In this document: positions 34,181-44,288 of the stretch, piece by piece | Position numbering within the stretch: the stretch's first letter is position 1 | Layout of the letters: every line of letters starts with the position of its first letter | Assembly: GCA_020627925.1 (NCBI GenBank) | Contig: JAHDFY010000004.1 | Coordinates: forward strand, 1-64,000 | Reading direction: 5' to 3' | Source: a bacterium | GTDB taxonomy: Bacteria > Patescibacteriota > Gracilibacteria > Absconditabacterales > Absconditicoccaceae | DNA length: 64,000 nucleotides | Notes under the pieces: generated by a model | The model's input: only the letters and a program-made list of their open reading frames with translations | Told to the model about the DNA's origin: nothing | The model's database searches: none | Program-made: the position numbers and the translations under genes

Positions 34181-34639
34181 ATGCAACAAATTGTCAAAGA
34201 AATTCCAACAGAATCACAACAACACGTTTCCATAGCTAACAAATTGAAAAATTCAACGTTATCATTGATCGGTCATGCAAAGTGGTATGGAATAAGTATG
34301 TTTATAGGATGATTATGTGTGTTTTTTGATCTTGCTGGACTCATTGCAATGCTCCTTGCTTTTGATAAACAACTAATGTTGATGATTATAGTGCATTTGT
34401 TGTTCGCAATTTTCATGATCAGAAGTGCTATTGTTGCTACGACATCAAGCATTGTTTGAGTAGTAGATGGAGGATCAAAAACACGAGAATCCGTGCAACA
34501 ACATGATTATGATCAAGCAATAAAAATGTTGGATTCTGTAGAAAAAACTCCTTCGTATCACAGCAAAAAACTATCGCTTCTTATAACTTTGTTGTTTGCA
34601 TGATATGGTGTGATGGGGTATTATATTTGGTTGCAATAA
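34181..34639 (+). CDS. Membrane protein, 152 aa
   Basis: Not recognised. Three or four hydrophobic helices (YGISMFIGGLCVFFDLAGLIAMLL, LMLMIIVHLLFAIFMIRSAIV, LLITLLFAGYGVMGYYIWL) around a polar loop (VVDGGSKTRESVQQHDYDQA). Three TGA glycines. It follows metG by 24 bp and ends at a bidirectional terminator, so it is probably the last gene of the metG transcript. Confidence 0.65.
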
Positions 34640-34640
34640 A

Positions 34641-34670
34641 AAAATCTGCTAGAAATAGCAGTTTTTTTTA
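34641..34670. terminator. Bidirectional terminator, metG operon / lysozyme-like gene
   Basis: CTGCTA / TAGCAG (34646-34651, 34656-34661) with a GAAA tetraloop, flanked by A7 on the left and T8 on the right. Confidence 0.85.
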
Positions 34671-35495
34671 TTTTCATGAAAGAAATTTTAGGATAACAAC
34701 CACAAGGCCATCTTTGTTTGCATCACTGTAATCAGCACTATATCTGCCCCAAACATAATTTGCATTTGCTGGCTGAATGTTTCATCGTATTGATGCCCCA
34801 CTCAGTCCATTATATAGTGCTCCATGCCTAACAATTCAGGTTATATCCAGTGAATCATAAGACAAATCGACAGACAAGTTACTTTTTTTGTTTGCTCTTG
34901 CATACCAATTTCGTTTGTTACGAGAGAATGCGGCAAAATCTTGAAACTCGTTAACAAATTTTGGGACCGTCATATCTCCTGTCACATTTTTGGACAAAAT
35001 TTGAAAGGGACCATCACCATTATGGGGATAATACATTCTGCAACTTGCTTCCATTTTCCACACTCCAATAACCATAGCAGGAGAAAGATCTTCAGACCAA
35101 GCAAGATCATCAACTAATCAAGCATGCTCAAAACAACTTTGCGGTAAATCGTCACCTACAAAGGTAACTCCTGAACCAATTGACGTAAGAAATTTTTTTT
35201 CGACGATCTCTTTTCATACAACGTCTGCAGCTTTCATCCCGTCTATAAAAACTCTCAGTTCATTTTTGACAAAAAGAAGTCTATTGTGAATTGATCACGA
35301 TCATTGTTCATCAATTGCATCATCAACAATATAATACCATTCTACCAGGCTAGAGCGATCATTTCCATTATTCGAATCAGCAAGAATAGTACGTAGAATC
35401 TTGTTGGCAACAGTAAGATCTTCTCCGGTTATCGCTCAAGCAAAAAAAGGAAACAACGCAAAAACACTCAAGACTGAAAACACCAATTTTTTCAT
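34668..35495 (-). CDS. Secreted protein with lysozyme-like (SLT) motif
   Basis: An N-terminal signal peptide (MKKLVFSVLSVFALFPFFAG) leads a 275-aa protein. In the second half, VIGVWKMEASCRMYYPHNGDGPFQIL resembles the active site of lytic transglycosylases and goose-type lysozymes: catalytic Glu in MEASC, then NGDGPFQI. Shortened here to that motif, the rest (DFAAFSRNKRNWYARANKKS) is consistent. It may cut peptidoglycan of the cell itself or of a host bacterium; the family match is from one motif only. The ending reads through a TGA (FLSGK) to TAA. Confidence 0.6.
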
Positions 35496-35573
35496 AGGAA
35501 TGAAAAAGAGTAAATGATTATATCAATAATACTGTTTTGCCAAACAAGAACAAGAATATTAAAAGACATTGAT

Positions 35574-35601
35574 TTGACTCCCTTATTCTCGCAAGTATAA
35601 T
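35574..35601 (+). promoter_or_regulatory. Promoter of uridine kinase-like gene
   Basis: TTGACT (35574-35579), 16-nt spacer, TATAAT (35596-35601), 36 nt before the ATG. One of the best sigma-70-type promoters in the window. Confidence 0.75.
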
Positions 35602-35637
35602 TATTGAGAATAAACTATTTAATTATTCTTTTTTGTT

Positions 35638-36675
35638 ATGAGACAACACTTCCGTATTGATCAACTCGATTCGCTCACTAGTAAAGTTATAGAATCAGGT
35701 CAAAAGCTTATTTATGTTGCTGGCGCATCAGCATCAGGAAAATCTTATTGCGCAAATCTACTCAAAGAAAGTCTTGAAAAAAAAGGACACAAAGTACTAG
35801 CCTTAAGTTCTGATAGCTACTATGTTGATAATACAAGATTGAAACATATGATCTATGGTACATTTGATCACCCAAAACTTATTAGATATGATGAACTAGG
35901 AAAAGATATCAAAAAATTTCTTGCAACAAATGAAATAAAAATACCAGAATATTCGTTTGTTGAATCAAGAAGAGTTGGTGCAGAACATTTTTCTGGTGAG
36001 GTTGACTATATTATTGTCGAAGGTCTGTATACAATTTCTTCATTGCAAGTGTCTTCTCAAGAAGGAAGAGGAATTAATATTTTTGTTGACTCACCAACAG
36101 AAGAGCTTATTATGAGAAGACTTATAAGAGATCAAGAAAGAACACAACAAGGTGTTGATGCTATTATTGGAGATGTCACTAAAGTGTTTCCTATGTGGAA
36201 CATCTACGGTCTTGGTCAAAGAAAAAAAGCTGATTTTGTCATAGATAATGATTATGAAATTCTTGATACAAAAGGAGAAAAAAATGAATTTACCAAAACA
36301 GAACTAAGCAAAAAAGAATGCGGAAAGCTCATTTCCAGAGAATACATGATAGATTATGAATACAATGACAAAAGAAATGAAAATGGAGTCATCGTCATAT
36401 CAGAAGCGTACAAAAATCTCAAAAAAGACTTAGAATATGTCATGGTAAGTAAACGTAAAACACAATTCAATAGCAAAGGTCACACCTTTACTACAATAAG
36501 CATGAAGAGTACGCAATTGTGAATTATTACCCAACTCCACATGCTGATGCAATTATCATGAATGAAACTCCAAAGAGTTGTTAAAAAAACCATTTCTATG
36601 TACGAAAAAGATGGAAAGAAATACACCATCAAAGAAAGAAGAGGAAAAAGATATATTGCAACAACAACAGAGTAA
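35638..36675 (+). CDS. Uridine kinase/phosphoribulokinase-like P-loop kinase
   Basis: The N-terminal domain (residues 1-210) is a P-loop kinase of the uridine kinase type: VAGASASGKSYCANLL (Walker A), SSDSYYVDNTRL, FDHPKLIRYDEL, DYIIVEGLYTI, IFVDSPTEELIMRRLIRDQ. The substrate may be a nucleoside or another small molecule. The C-terminal 130 residues (SKKECGKLISREYMIDYEY, KYTIKERRGKRYIATTTE) form a separate beta-rich domain I do not recognise. Two TGA glycines, both near residues 295-310. Single gene between its promoter and a terminator. Confidence 0.75.
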
Positions 36676-36687
36676 TGAAATGATAAA

Positions 36688-36718
36688 AAAAATGGCATCA
36701 TAGTATGTCATTTTTTTC
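36688..36718 (+). terminator. Terminator after kinase-like gene
   Basis: AATGGCAT / ATGTCATT (36691-36698, 36705-36712; one G-U), loop CATAGT, T7. Confidence 0.75.
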
Positions 36719-36766
36719 ATCAATAAAAAAATTCACCTTAAAGCAAAAGTGAAAATAATAATAAAA

Positions 36767-36804
36767 CAAAAAATCAAACAACCACAACATTGTTTGATTT
36801 TTTG
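36767..36804 (-). terminator. Terminator of the 140-aa gene
   Basis: AAAAAATCAAACAA / TTGTTTGATTTTTT with an 8-nt loop. It lies 16 nt past the stop of the minus-strand gene; the left A run gives its U tract. Confidence 0.8.
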
Positions 36805-36819
36805 GGAGAGAAAAACTAA

Positions 36820-37242
36820 TTATGCACTTCAACAATTGTTTTTAAGCGTATCCAAATGTGGCTTAATAGAGCCATTTACATATCGTCCATAAATACGAGC
36901 AAACGATGAATTAGAATCCATATGATCTGCCAGCATTTTTTCTTTTTGAAGAAGCAAGGTATGAAGTTGTTTCTTGTCAAATGACAAAGAACCTGCATGG
37001 AAATTATTTGCCAAATCTTGTATATGAAGTCTTAATTTAACAAGAGAATCAATAGCAATATCGGCAAAATTAATAGCTCATTTGTCTGTGAGCGAAGTAA
37101 CAACATTTCTACTAAAATCTGCAACCTGATCAAAACCAGCTTGAAAAAGAGAAAAAAGAGAACCACTTACTTGATTGATAGATTCAACAATTTTAGAAAC
37201 TGATTCAGATAGAGATGGTCCTGTAGCTACTGCTTCTGTCAT
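36820..37242 (-). CDS. Unknown helical protein, 140 aa
   Basis: Not recognised. Mostly alpha-helical, no signal peptide or membrane segment; starts MTEAVATGPSLSESVSKIVE, two TGA glycines (near residue 55 and three residues from the end). A mild amphipathic pattern with Phe, Leu and Ile spacing (SGSLFSLFQAGFDQVADF). Own terminator; gap of about 180 bp to the next gene upstream. Confidence 0.55.
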
Positions 37243-37423
37243 ATTTTTTACAACAATATGATATAAATACGTCTAACTATAGTATAAATAAAAAAACTCC
37301 TCTGACAAAAAGAGAAGCAAAAAAATATTGTTTTGTATCCACGACACGAAGTTATGAGAAAATATGTGACAATTGGTCAGAAATATGTTTTTTTGCAAAC
37401 CAAACGTTTGCGAGTGAACACAG

Positions 37424-38020
37424 TTAGGTGTGAATGACATGTTGGCCAGGCATCAAATATTTTGGGACGCATATTTGGTTCATCATTAACTCTCTACAAA
37501 ACTGAATTCCTTCTTCTTGATTAACATTCATTGCGACGCCAACTCTAGGAGACAACAACTCAGCAAGTTGCACACTTATCTCATGCTTATTAGCAACATC
37601 AAAAAACACCGTATCATAGGTCGTTTTTTCTATTCAATTAAGAGAAACAATATGATCATCGTACAAAATACTCTTTTTGTCATAATCAAAAGTAAGAAAT
37701 GATGACTGCTCTCTCATAATATAGTGAAATACAATGTCAGCAATTGTGATTGACGTATTTTTTTCTGATAATACGTGTACCGCAAACTTTTCTTTTTTCG
37801 CATAATCCTGCCAAAAAGAAATATTTTGACACGTTGGCGTACAAATAACTCCTAAAATTTTTTCTGATTGGAATAAGTCATTTGTTTGCTGATGATCAGC
37901 ATACGGATTAATAATAATAAGACCATCATCAGTGTGTACTGCCAATGATTTTTTCCAAACGATACTTGTATGAAACATACATTCTTTTTTTATTGTATAA
38001 AAAACAAACACAGGAATCAA
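37424..38020 (-). CDS. Unknown protein, 198 aa
   Basis: Not recognised with confidence. The middle has alternating strands (LAVHTDDGLIIINPYADH, KILGVICTPTCQNISFW) that could belong to an MBL-like or UlaG-like fold, but the metal His cluster is not there. One TGA Gly. ATG 38020 follows the Nudix stop by 4 bp; an internal ATG at 37978 (MFHTSIVWKK) is the alternative start. Probably co-transcribed with the Nudix gene. Confidence 0.5.
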
Positions 38021-38024
38021 GTTC

Positions 38025-38510
38025 CTATGTAGCCTTTGAAGGTCTTATTCATAAATTTTTTATCACATCTTGATGTGCTTTTCTGATCAACTCTCTAATA
38101 TCTTGATAATAGATCAAACCTAGTACTTCGTTAAATGTTGCCCATTTGTAAATCCCAATAAATCCACCACTATCTTCTAGGTCAACATCCGTTGTATCTC
38201 CTTTATACTCCATAAGAAAATAGGTTGTATCTTTGTTCATCATTCCCTTAACATTACGAGTATTTCTTAGCTTAGTCACTCATAGCTTATGAAAAATACG
38301 AATATTTTTTTTAGGAAGTCACGCCTCTTCAACTACTTCTCTGAGTGCAGCTTCTTTTGCAGTTTCTCCTTTTTCTAACTTTCATTTTGGACAAACCCAT
38401 TCTATTTTTTTTGAAAGGGCATACCTTTTGATAAGAAGATATTTTGGCTCTCCTGTTGAGTCTAATTTGTAGACAATTCCTCCTGCACTTTGAATAATGT
38501 TTCTTGACAT
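38025..38510 (-). CDS. Nudix hydrolase
   Basis: 161 aa. The Nudix box GKLEKGETAKEAALREVVEE fits G-x5-E-x7-REVxEExG exactly, and its first Gly and last Gly are TGA. It begins IIQSAGGIVYKLDSTGEPKYLLI and has EWVCPKG just before the box (W = TGG). This is close to the diadenosine tetraphosphate / NTP-type Nudix group; substrate unknown. A TGA near the end adds IRPSKAT before TAG. Confidence 0.88.
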
Positions 38511-38527
38511 GTAATACAAGTGTCTAA

Positions 38528-39025
38528 TTAACTAAATGATTCTGTTCACTCTTTTCCAATAATTCACTCAAATAACTTCCAAAAACTTGTTGTGATATCT
38601 TGCGATCTCATATACGAATCTTTTTGGCCTTGCAGAGCATCCGGATCACGAGAAGTTTGTTGTTCAATAGTCTCTAGAGCATCAGCAACGTTACTCTGTA
38701 TGATAGCATACCCACTATAGCTTTTTTGTGCTACTGGGTCTGTTGATGTTACATGAATATTTTTTTCAAGAGATGCTATATGCCGTAATTGTTTATCCAA
38801 CTCTTCTTCATATTTTTTTTCTTTTTGCCATGTTTTTTCAGTATGATCAAGAGAGGAACGAACTTCATCAAGCAGTGCAGAAGTTTCATTTTCTAACTCA
38901 GACAAATTATCTCTATGTTCTCTTTCATTCTCATCATATTCTTTTTGTCATTCGCTTATGTTTTTTTTATCTTGTAGTTTTTTGTTCTCAAGATTATTTT
39001 CATCTAGTTTTTTTCTGCTATCCAT
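38528..39025 (-). CDS. Coiled-coil protein, 165 aa
   Basis: Not recognised. Residues 1-100 are almost all charged (Lys, Glu, Asp, Asn, Gln) with heptad spacing, a long coiled coil; then a short Ser/Tyr patch (AQKSYSGYAII) and another helix. Three TGA glycines, two near the end. No signal peptide. It lies between hrcA (25 bp upstream) and the Nudix gene, in the same run. Confidence 0.6.
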
Positions 39026-39049
39026 AATATTAACTATAAACAAACAAAA

Positions 39050-39745
39050 CTATCACATAAGCTCAATTAATTTTTGAAGAATAGCCAAATTATTCTTGTA
39101 ATCAACCCTTGCCGGTCCAACAATACTAATTATTCAGTCGTAATCATTGATAGAAACTTTTGTATACACACAAGAAAGTACTTTATCATCTTCTTGTGCA
39201 AATGTATAATACACTTTACCTCTCTTCAAGATTCTTTCGCTTACAAATTTTATGATTTCTCTACGTTCAACAAAATCAATAATATATCTTGTTGTATCAT
39301 AATCCTCGCGTCTTGCATCTTTGAGTAAGTTATTTATTCACAAAAAATAATACTCATCATTAGGCAAGAATCCTACCACAACACCATCGACAAATTTACC
39401 CAAACTTTCGGTCATATTTCTCAACGACATTCTTGCATATTCTATATCTAATTCTATGCTATCAAACTGTTCTGGTGTATCTTCTATGTGAATTTCATTA
39501 ATACACTGCTCGATATACTTAACAAGTCACGTAACAGTAGGTATTCTTCCAGAACTATTATACGGTTGATAGACAAGGCCTGATTGTTCCAACAAATTTA
39601 GATACTTTCTAATTGTTGATGGAGCATAATTTGTTTCTTCAAGAGAGTGTAAGTATTTAGAACCAATAGGTTCTCATTTAGAAATGTAATTATCAATGAC
39701 GACATTCAAAAGACTCATTAGCTTTTTGTCGTTTTTGCTCCCCAT
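39050..39745 (-). CDS. hrcA: Heat-inducible repressor HrcA (short form)
   Basis: HrcA represses groESL and dnaK-type operons. The DNA-binding winged helix is clear: VIDNYISKGEPIGSKYLH, YAPSTIRKYLNLLEQSGLV and SSGRIPTVTGLVKYIEQ match the family SATIRNxMADLE and SAGRIPTxxGYRxYV. The C-terminal part has the GAF-like end (YDGIISIVGPARVDYKNNLAILQKLIEL). At 231 aa it is about 100 shorter than usual HrcA (about 340), so the central insertion domain seems lost. No perfect CIRCE was found upstream of groES or grpE. Confidence 0.85.
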
Positions 39746-39801
39746 TAAAAATATTTCAGCAAATGAAAATATATAGCTCTTTTTTTATAGGCTTTCTTTT
39801 T

Positions 39802-39818
39802 GACAAAACAAGTCAAAT
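39802..39818. promoter_or_regulatory. Inverted repeat upstream of hrcA
   Basis: TTGAC-N7-GTCAA, perfect 5-bp arms, in the gap between sufS end and hrcA start; on the minus strand it overlaps a possible -35 box. It could be an operator, but no second copy was found next to groES or grpE. Confidence 0.25.
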
Positions 39819-39849
39819 ATTGCGTAATAAAAATGTAACGACTTTATGA

Positions 39850-41043
39850 TTATACGATTGATCATAAAACAGAAAAAAATGCATCAATATCTTTTTTGGT
39901 ATTATATAAGTAGAGAGAAAGTCTACAAAGCGCTTTTTGGTTCAAAGAATGCAACAAAGGATGTGCACAATGCCCACCGCATCTTATAGCAATATTATTG
40001 TCTGCCATCACTTCACTAACGTCAACGGAATTTTTGTTGTTAACATGGAAGGAATAAACGCCAATTCTTGGTTGAGATGATCAAAAAGAAGGAAAAACAT
40101 GAACGCGATCAGCGTACTCCTTAAATTTTTCGTCTGTATAGGCAATCAATGTATCTTCGTGCTTTTGTATTGCATCATATCCGCCTATAGAATCAATATA
40201 TTCCCAAGCCGCCAACAAACTAACAGCACCAATAATATTAGGAGTTCATGCTTCAAATTTTTCTTTACCTCAGAGCAAAGTGCAACCCTCTTCCGAGACA
40301 GAATCAATCACTCCCCCACCTCACATCATAGGAGTCAGCTTTTTTATTCGCTCTTTTTTCATATACAAAACTCACAACCCTGTATAAGCCATGATCTTGT
40401 GTCATGTAAAAACAAGTGCGTCGCAATCAATATCGACAACATCAACTGAAAAATGAGGAACAGCCTGTGATGCATCAACAAAAAAGAATGTATCTTCACG
40501 CAACAGAGAAGAAAGTTTTTTCATTGGGTAGATAATTCCTGTAACATTAGAAACCATGCTACATGAAACTAATTTAACGGAATCATTATATTTTTGATTA
40601 AAATCTTCCCAATCAATAGAAAGGTCTTCATTGAGATGAATAAATTCTATACGAAAGCCAAATTTTTTTGCCAACAATTGCCAAGGAACAATGGTTGCAT
40701 GATGATCCCATACTCCAAGCAGCACCGTATCCCCTTCTCCCAAATAACCAGAAAAAGCAAGCGTTTGAGCTAAAAGATTGGCAGCGTGAGTAGCATTATA
40801 CGTATAAATAATTTCTGAAAATTTAGCATTAAGCATTGCTGCTGTTTTCCTTTTTGATTGATCAAACAGGATTTCTGATTTTTCAGACAAATCATACATT
40901 CATCTGTGTATGTTTGCGTAACTTGTTTGGACATAGCGGGAAACTCTATCAATAACCATAGATGGTTTTTGTGTACTTGCTCCACTATCGAGGTAAACAA
41001 GATCAGGATTTTCTCTAAAAACAGGAAAGTCTTGAACAAACAT
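39850..41043 (-). CDS. sufS: Cysteine desulfurase, SufS type
   Basis: A PLP enzyme that takes sulfur from cysteine for Fe-S clusters. 397 aa. PLP-binding lysine is in VFTGHKIMAYTGLGVLY, catalytic Cys in IRCGGHCAHPLL, with LDSGASTQKP at the start and FEAGTPNIIGAVSL. The SufS-type (group II) layout is followed. Six or more TGA glycines. I take ATG 41043 (MFVQDFPVF) as start. SufE, SufU, SufBCD are not adjacent; a ferredoxin gene is 4 kb away. It may also supply sulfur for tRNA thiolation. Confidence 0.93.
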
Positions 41044-41069
41044 CAAATGAATAATAAAAGAAAATAAAG

Positions 41070-41864
41070 TTATTGTATAATTAATTCTGACGAGCTTCAT
41101 AGGTCGATTTTTGTCAGAGCATTGTAGCCTGTGTAATATCTCTGTAGCGTAAATAATTTTTGCAACTGAAGCTCAAGATCCGTCAATAAGTTGAAATAAA
41201 TATGTTTATCTCCCTGTTGAACCACAAATTTTTCTCATCAAGGTATATAAAAGAAATTATCCGTATACTTCATTGTTTCTCAAATTTTTTGATGAAAAGA
41301 AGTTAACTTATCTGAATCTGTAGCAAAAAATATTCCAGAAAGGTTAGTATGTCCGCTAAGATAATCTGGTAAATATATAACATCCGTTCATGTTCACAAT
41401 GTATCTCCTGATGTAATAAATTGCAAATGATTGCTATACACTCCCCATTGATAATAATTGTTTGATAAGCGAAGCTTTGGTTGAAAAAATTCTAAAGAAA
41501 CGGTAAGCTGTCATGCCAGAAAATCTTTTACGTGAAAAGATTTAATAATAGGATAATGCTCTCTGATTTTTTTTATAAATTCATTTTTTTTTAGATAGCG
41601 AAGAGCATAAATATTTTGTCAGTGAAATATTTTTGTCAACGTGTCATACATAGAATTGTTTGAAACTTGCGAAACAGATTGCTTATCATAAAGAATAGAA
41701 CTAACATAGCGCGAATCTGACCAAATAGTTTTCTTCAGCAACAAAAATACGCCAAGCAAAACGGTTACACTAATAAGAAAAAATATAAGATACTTTTTTA
41801 AAAAAGTATTTTCTTTCTTCTTCATCAATGATTTTTCTTTTTTGTAGCGAACAAAAGTATTCAT
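41070..41864 (-). CDS. FtsQ/DivIB-like division protein
   Basis: A bitopic protein: basic N-terminus, one membrane helix (YLIFFLISVTVLLGVFLLL, about residues 25-44), then an extracytoplasmic region starting with a POTRA-like unit (TLTKIFHGQNIYALRYLKK, IIKSFHVKDFLAGQLTVSLE) as in FtsQ/DivIB, which links the divisome to wall synthesis. The match is by layout and pattern rather than strong identity. 264 aa. The C-terminus reads through a TGA (IDLGSSSELIIQ) to TAA. It is 26 bp upstream of sufS. Confidence 0.65.
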
Positions 41865-41889
41865 GAGATACAATTAAGAGAAATTTTAG

Positions 41890-42342
41890 TTATGCGCCAA
41901 GCAAACTAATCATCGCAGAATAAAGCAAAATAGTCATAATGACTCCAAAAACAATTCATCAGAAAACTTCTGTTGGTGTATGACCAATTCTCTCTTTGAG
42001 TTGCAACAAATTCGTTTCATGCTCAGCTAGCACTCATTGTAGTTCTGTTCTCATTTTATTGATATAAAGAGCATGTTTACCAGATTCATATCTGACATTC
42101 ATTGCATCATACCAAAATAAAAAAGAAAACGTTAATGCTACAGCAAACAACGAACTCGTTAATCATTCATGAATTGCTATCAAAGTAGTGACGCTACTGG
42201 ACAACGCTCAGTGTACAGAAGGAAATCCTCCAGAAGCCCACAAGAGCTCCAACGAAAATTTTCTAGTTTTATAAAAATCGATGCACAATTTAATTGCTTG
42301 TACAGACACTCATACTATGAATGGGACAGCAAACAAATACAT
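41890..42342 (-). CDS. Divergent PAP2-family membrane protein (DUF212)
   Basis: 150 aa with four hydrophobic helices. The family signature is visible: SGGFPSVHGALSSSVTTL (the PAP2-type SxHxA active-site block) and the C-terminal LKERIGHTPTEVFGGIVFG. PAP2 enzymes remove phosphate from lipids; the DUF212 branch is uncharacterised but conserved. Many TGA glycines. It lies between ftsQ-like and greA, both within 30 bp. Confidence 0.85.
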
Positions 42343-42366
42343 GACATCGATCTTTATCAACTAAAA

Positions 42367-42849
42367 TTATTTAACAGAAGTAATAGTAACATTTTGTCTA
42401 CCTTCAGGTAGTCTTACTTGTACCACTTCTCCTTCAGATTTTCCTTCAATCGCTTTACCAACTGGTGATTCGAATGAAATAGCAAGAGCATCCTCTGATA
42501 AAGATACTTCCGCACTAGGAACTACAGTAAACATATATTCTTTACCACTTTCGTATTGAATAGTTACTTTTGAACCATACCTCACATTTTTGCTACTTTT
42601 TCCTGATTTGTCTTCTTCAAGAATTTCAACATCTTTGAGCATTGTTTCAATGTCGCTAATTCTTTTCACTGTCAATACTTGCTTTTCTTTTGCAGCATGA
42701 TACTCAGAATTTTCGGACAAATCTCATTCAGCTTTTGCATCCTTAATTTGAAGAACAATTTCCGGTAATGTTTCTGTCTTTAGGACGTGAAGTTCTTTTT
42801 GTAGTTTTTCATATCCTTCTCTTGTTAAAACATTTTTTTTTGTAGCCAT
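42367..42849 (-). CDS. greA: Transcription elongation factor GreA
   Basis: GreA rescues backtracked RNA polymerase. 160 aa, normal length. N-terminal coiled coil starts MATKKNVLTREGYEKLQKEL, the tip region has KAEGDLSENSEYHAAKEKQ (acidic tip, first Gly by TGA), and the C-terminal domain ends SPVGKAIEGKSEGEVVQVRL. Only one TGA in the gene. Confidence 0.96.
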
Positions 42850-42870
42850 GTCAGGTTAATAATATGTAAA

Positions 42871-43278
42871 TTATTTTTCATCAATAATTGATATGAATGG
42901 AATCGATCACAAGAACTTTTGAATGCGTCAAAACAATTCAATTTCTTTACCAAGGTTTTTATCAAAGTACTCTTTATTTGCATTTGTTGCAACAACGACA
43001 TATTTAAGTCAATCATTAGCAAAAAAAGCATAATAATCTCTTCAAGCAATCATTTTCTTGTACATTTTTCCTTGAAGAGTAACTGATCACCCTTCTTTCC
43101 AAGAACTTATGTCGGTGTGATACAACTCTTGTGTTGTATTATCAACTGACTGTCTTTTTCAAAAAAATCATAGAACAAAGAAAACTCAAATCAATACAAA
43201 AAAACTAATTAATGAGACAAGTGTTACGTACACATAGTATCTTTTTGTAATTCCAGCATTGACGTTTCTAAATTCCAT
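42871..43278 (-). CDS. Membrane-anchored small protein, 135 aa
   Basis: One membrane helix (YYVYVTLVSLISFFVLIGVFFV, residues about 13-34) and an extracytoplasmic domain of about 90 residues with a strand pattern (GSVTLQGKMYKKMIAGRDYY, KYVVVATNANKEYFDK, GKEIELFGRIQKF) that could be an OB fold, as in small exported OB proteins. Not recognised by family. Seven TGA glycines. It starts just downstream of the tRNA-Arg gene and 21 bp before greA. Confidence 0.6.
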
Positions 43279-43307
43279 ACAGCAAGATTATTGAGCACTA
43301 TGTAAAT

Positions 43308-43379
43308 TGGGCCCTCCAGGAATTGAACCTGGATCGCGCCTTTCGCAGAGGCACATTCTATCCATTAAACTAAGGGCCC
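43308..43379 (-). tRNA. tRNA-Arg (anticodon GCG)
   Basis: A 72-nt cloverleaf on the minus strand: acceptor GGGCCCT/AGGGCCC, D arm GTTT/GAAT with GG in the loop, anticodon stem TGCCT/AGGCG with loop CTGCGAA, 4-nt variable region, T arm CCAGG-TTCAATT-CCTGG, discriminator A, CCA not encoded. The anticodon is GCG, which reads CGC and CGT. Bacteria usually have ACG (read as ICG, which also reads CGA). A GCG anticodon leaves CGA unread by this tRNA, in line with CGA serving for Trp. Confidence 0.95.
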
Positions 43380-43388
43380 GTCATTATC

Positions 43389-43853
43389 CTAGAAAAATTC
43401 TGAAGAAATAGTTCCTGATGAAGGAGTATCTTTTTCTAGGGTTTGAGGAGTTGATTGATACATAGCTGAATATTTTTGCACTTTCTCCTCTATTCAAGAA
43501 TCAGGTAATTTTAAATATTTGTTGAGTTCTTGAATTTTTTCTGCTCATACTTTGATATTAAAATAATATCTGCTGAGCTCAGACACAACACCAACAAGAT
43601 CATCATTTTTTGTAAAAAGATCAGATACTTTGTCTTTGAGAATAAAGTTCTGTTGCTTATGTTCTTCATGCTCAAGTGAAAGTTCAGACAACTCTCTATT
43701 GAGATCTTTTAAGTTATTTCTTAACTCAATCACTACGTCTCTATTTTCATATCTCATATAAAAAACAAGATAACCAATAAGGACACCTACAGCAAAAGCT
43801 AGAATTGCAGTGAGAATCATAGAAAGAACAAAAAATAAATAACATGAAAACAT
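43389..43853 (-). CDS. Single-pass membrane coiled-coil protein, 154 aa
   Basis: An N-terminal membrane helix (LFFVLSMILTAILAFAVGVLIGYLVFY) is followed by a coiled coil (residues about 35-85, VIELRNNLKDLNRELSEL) and a less regular tail. Not recognised; the layout recalls small anchored proteins such as YtxH- or YhcB-like types. Two TGA glycines. It lies between tRNA-Arg and HU. Confidence 0.6.
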
Positions 43854-43887
43854 ATATGTGTATAGTGTTCCTTACATTTTTTTCAAC

Positions 43888-43920
43888 AAAAAAAGACCCA
43901 CGAAAGGGACTTTTTTTACA
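43888..43920 (-). terminator. Terminator after HU
   Basis: AAGTCCC / GGGTCTT with one internal mismatch, flanked by A7 and T7 tracts; 16 nt past the HU stop on the minus strand. Confidence 0.7.
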
Positions 43921-43935
43921 CCACTTATTCAAAGA

Positions 43936-44211
43936 CTATTTAACTGCAGCCTTGAATTCAGATCCAGCTTTGAAAGTAACTACTCTCATTGCAGGGATAG
44001 TGATAGTTTCTGATGGGTTTCTTGGATTAACACCCTTTCTAGCTTTTCTTTGTGAAGCTTTGAAAGTACCGAAACCTTGAAGTCTTACTTCTCCTTCTTT
44101 CTTTACTCCAGAGATAATAGTTTCGATGAAACGATTAACCATTTCTCCAGCTAGTTTTTTTGAAACTCCGCATTTAGATGCGATTTCACCAATAACTTGT
44201 GTCTTTGTCAT
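43936..44211 (-). CDS. hup: HU-family DNA-binding protein
   Basis: HU compacts and bends DNA. 91 aa, with the family's start (MTKTQVIGEIASKCGVSKK), dimer part and the DNA-binding arm region GFGTFKASQRKARKGVNPRN (RxGxNPxT type) and the ending IPAMRVVTFKAGSEFKAAV. No TGA at all; all glycines are GGN, as in sod and groES. Own terminator. ATG 44211 is preferred to an in-frame TTG just upstream. Confidence 0.95.
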   Translation of the reverse strand: MTKTQVIGEIASKCGVSKKLAGEMVNRFIETIISGVKKEGEVRLQGFGTFKASQRKARKGVNPRNPSETITIPAMRVVTFKAGSEFKAAVK

Positions 44212-44288
44212 CAAATATACATTACTAACATATAAAATGTTTGTACACAGCCGTGTATATTGGTCTAAAAAGGATTTGCAAGCCTTTT

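Noticed and set aside
37424-38020. Metallo-beta-lactamase (UlaG-like) annotation
   Set aside because: Some strand pattern fits, but the metal-binding His/Asp motif is missing.
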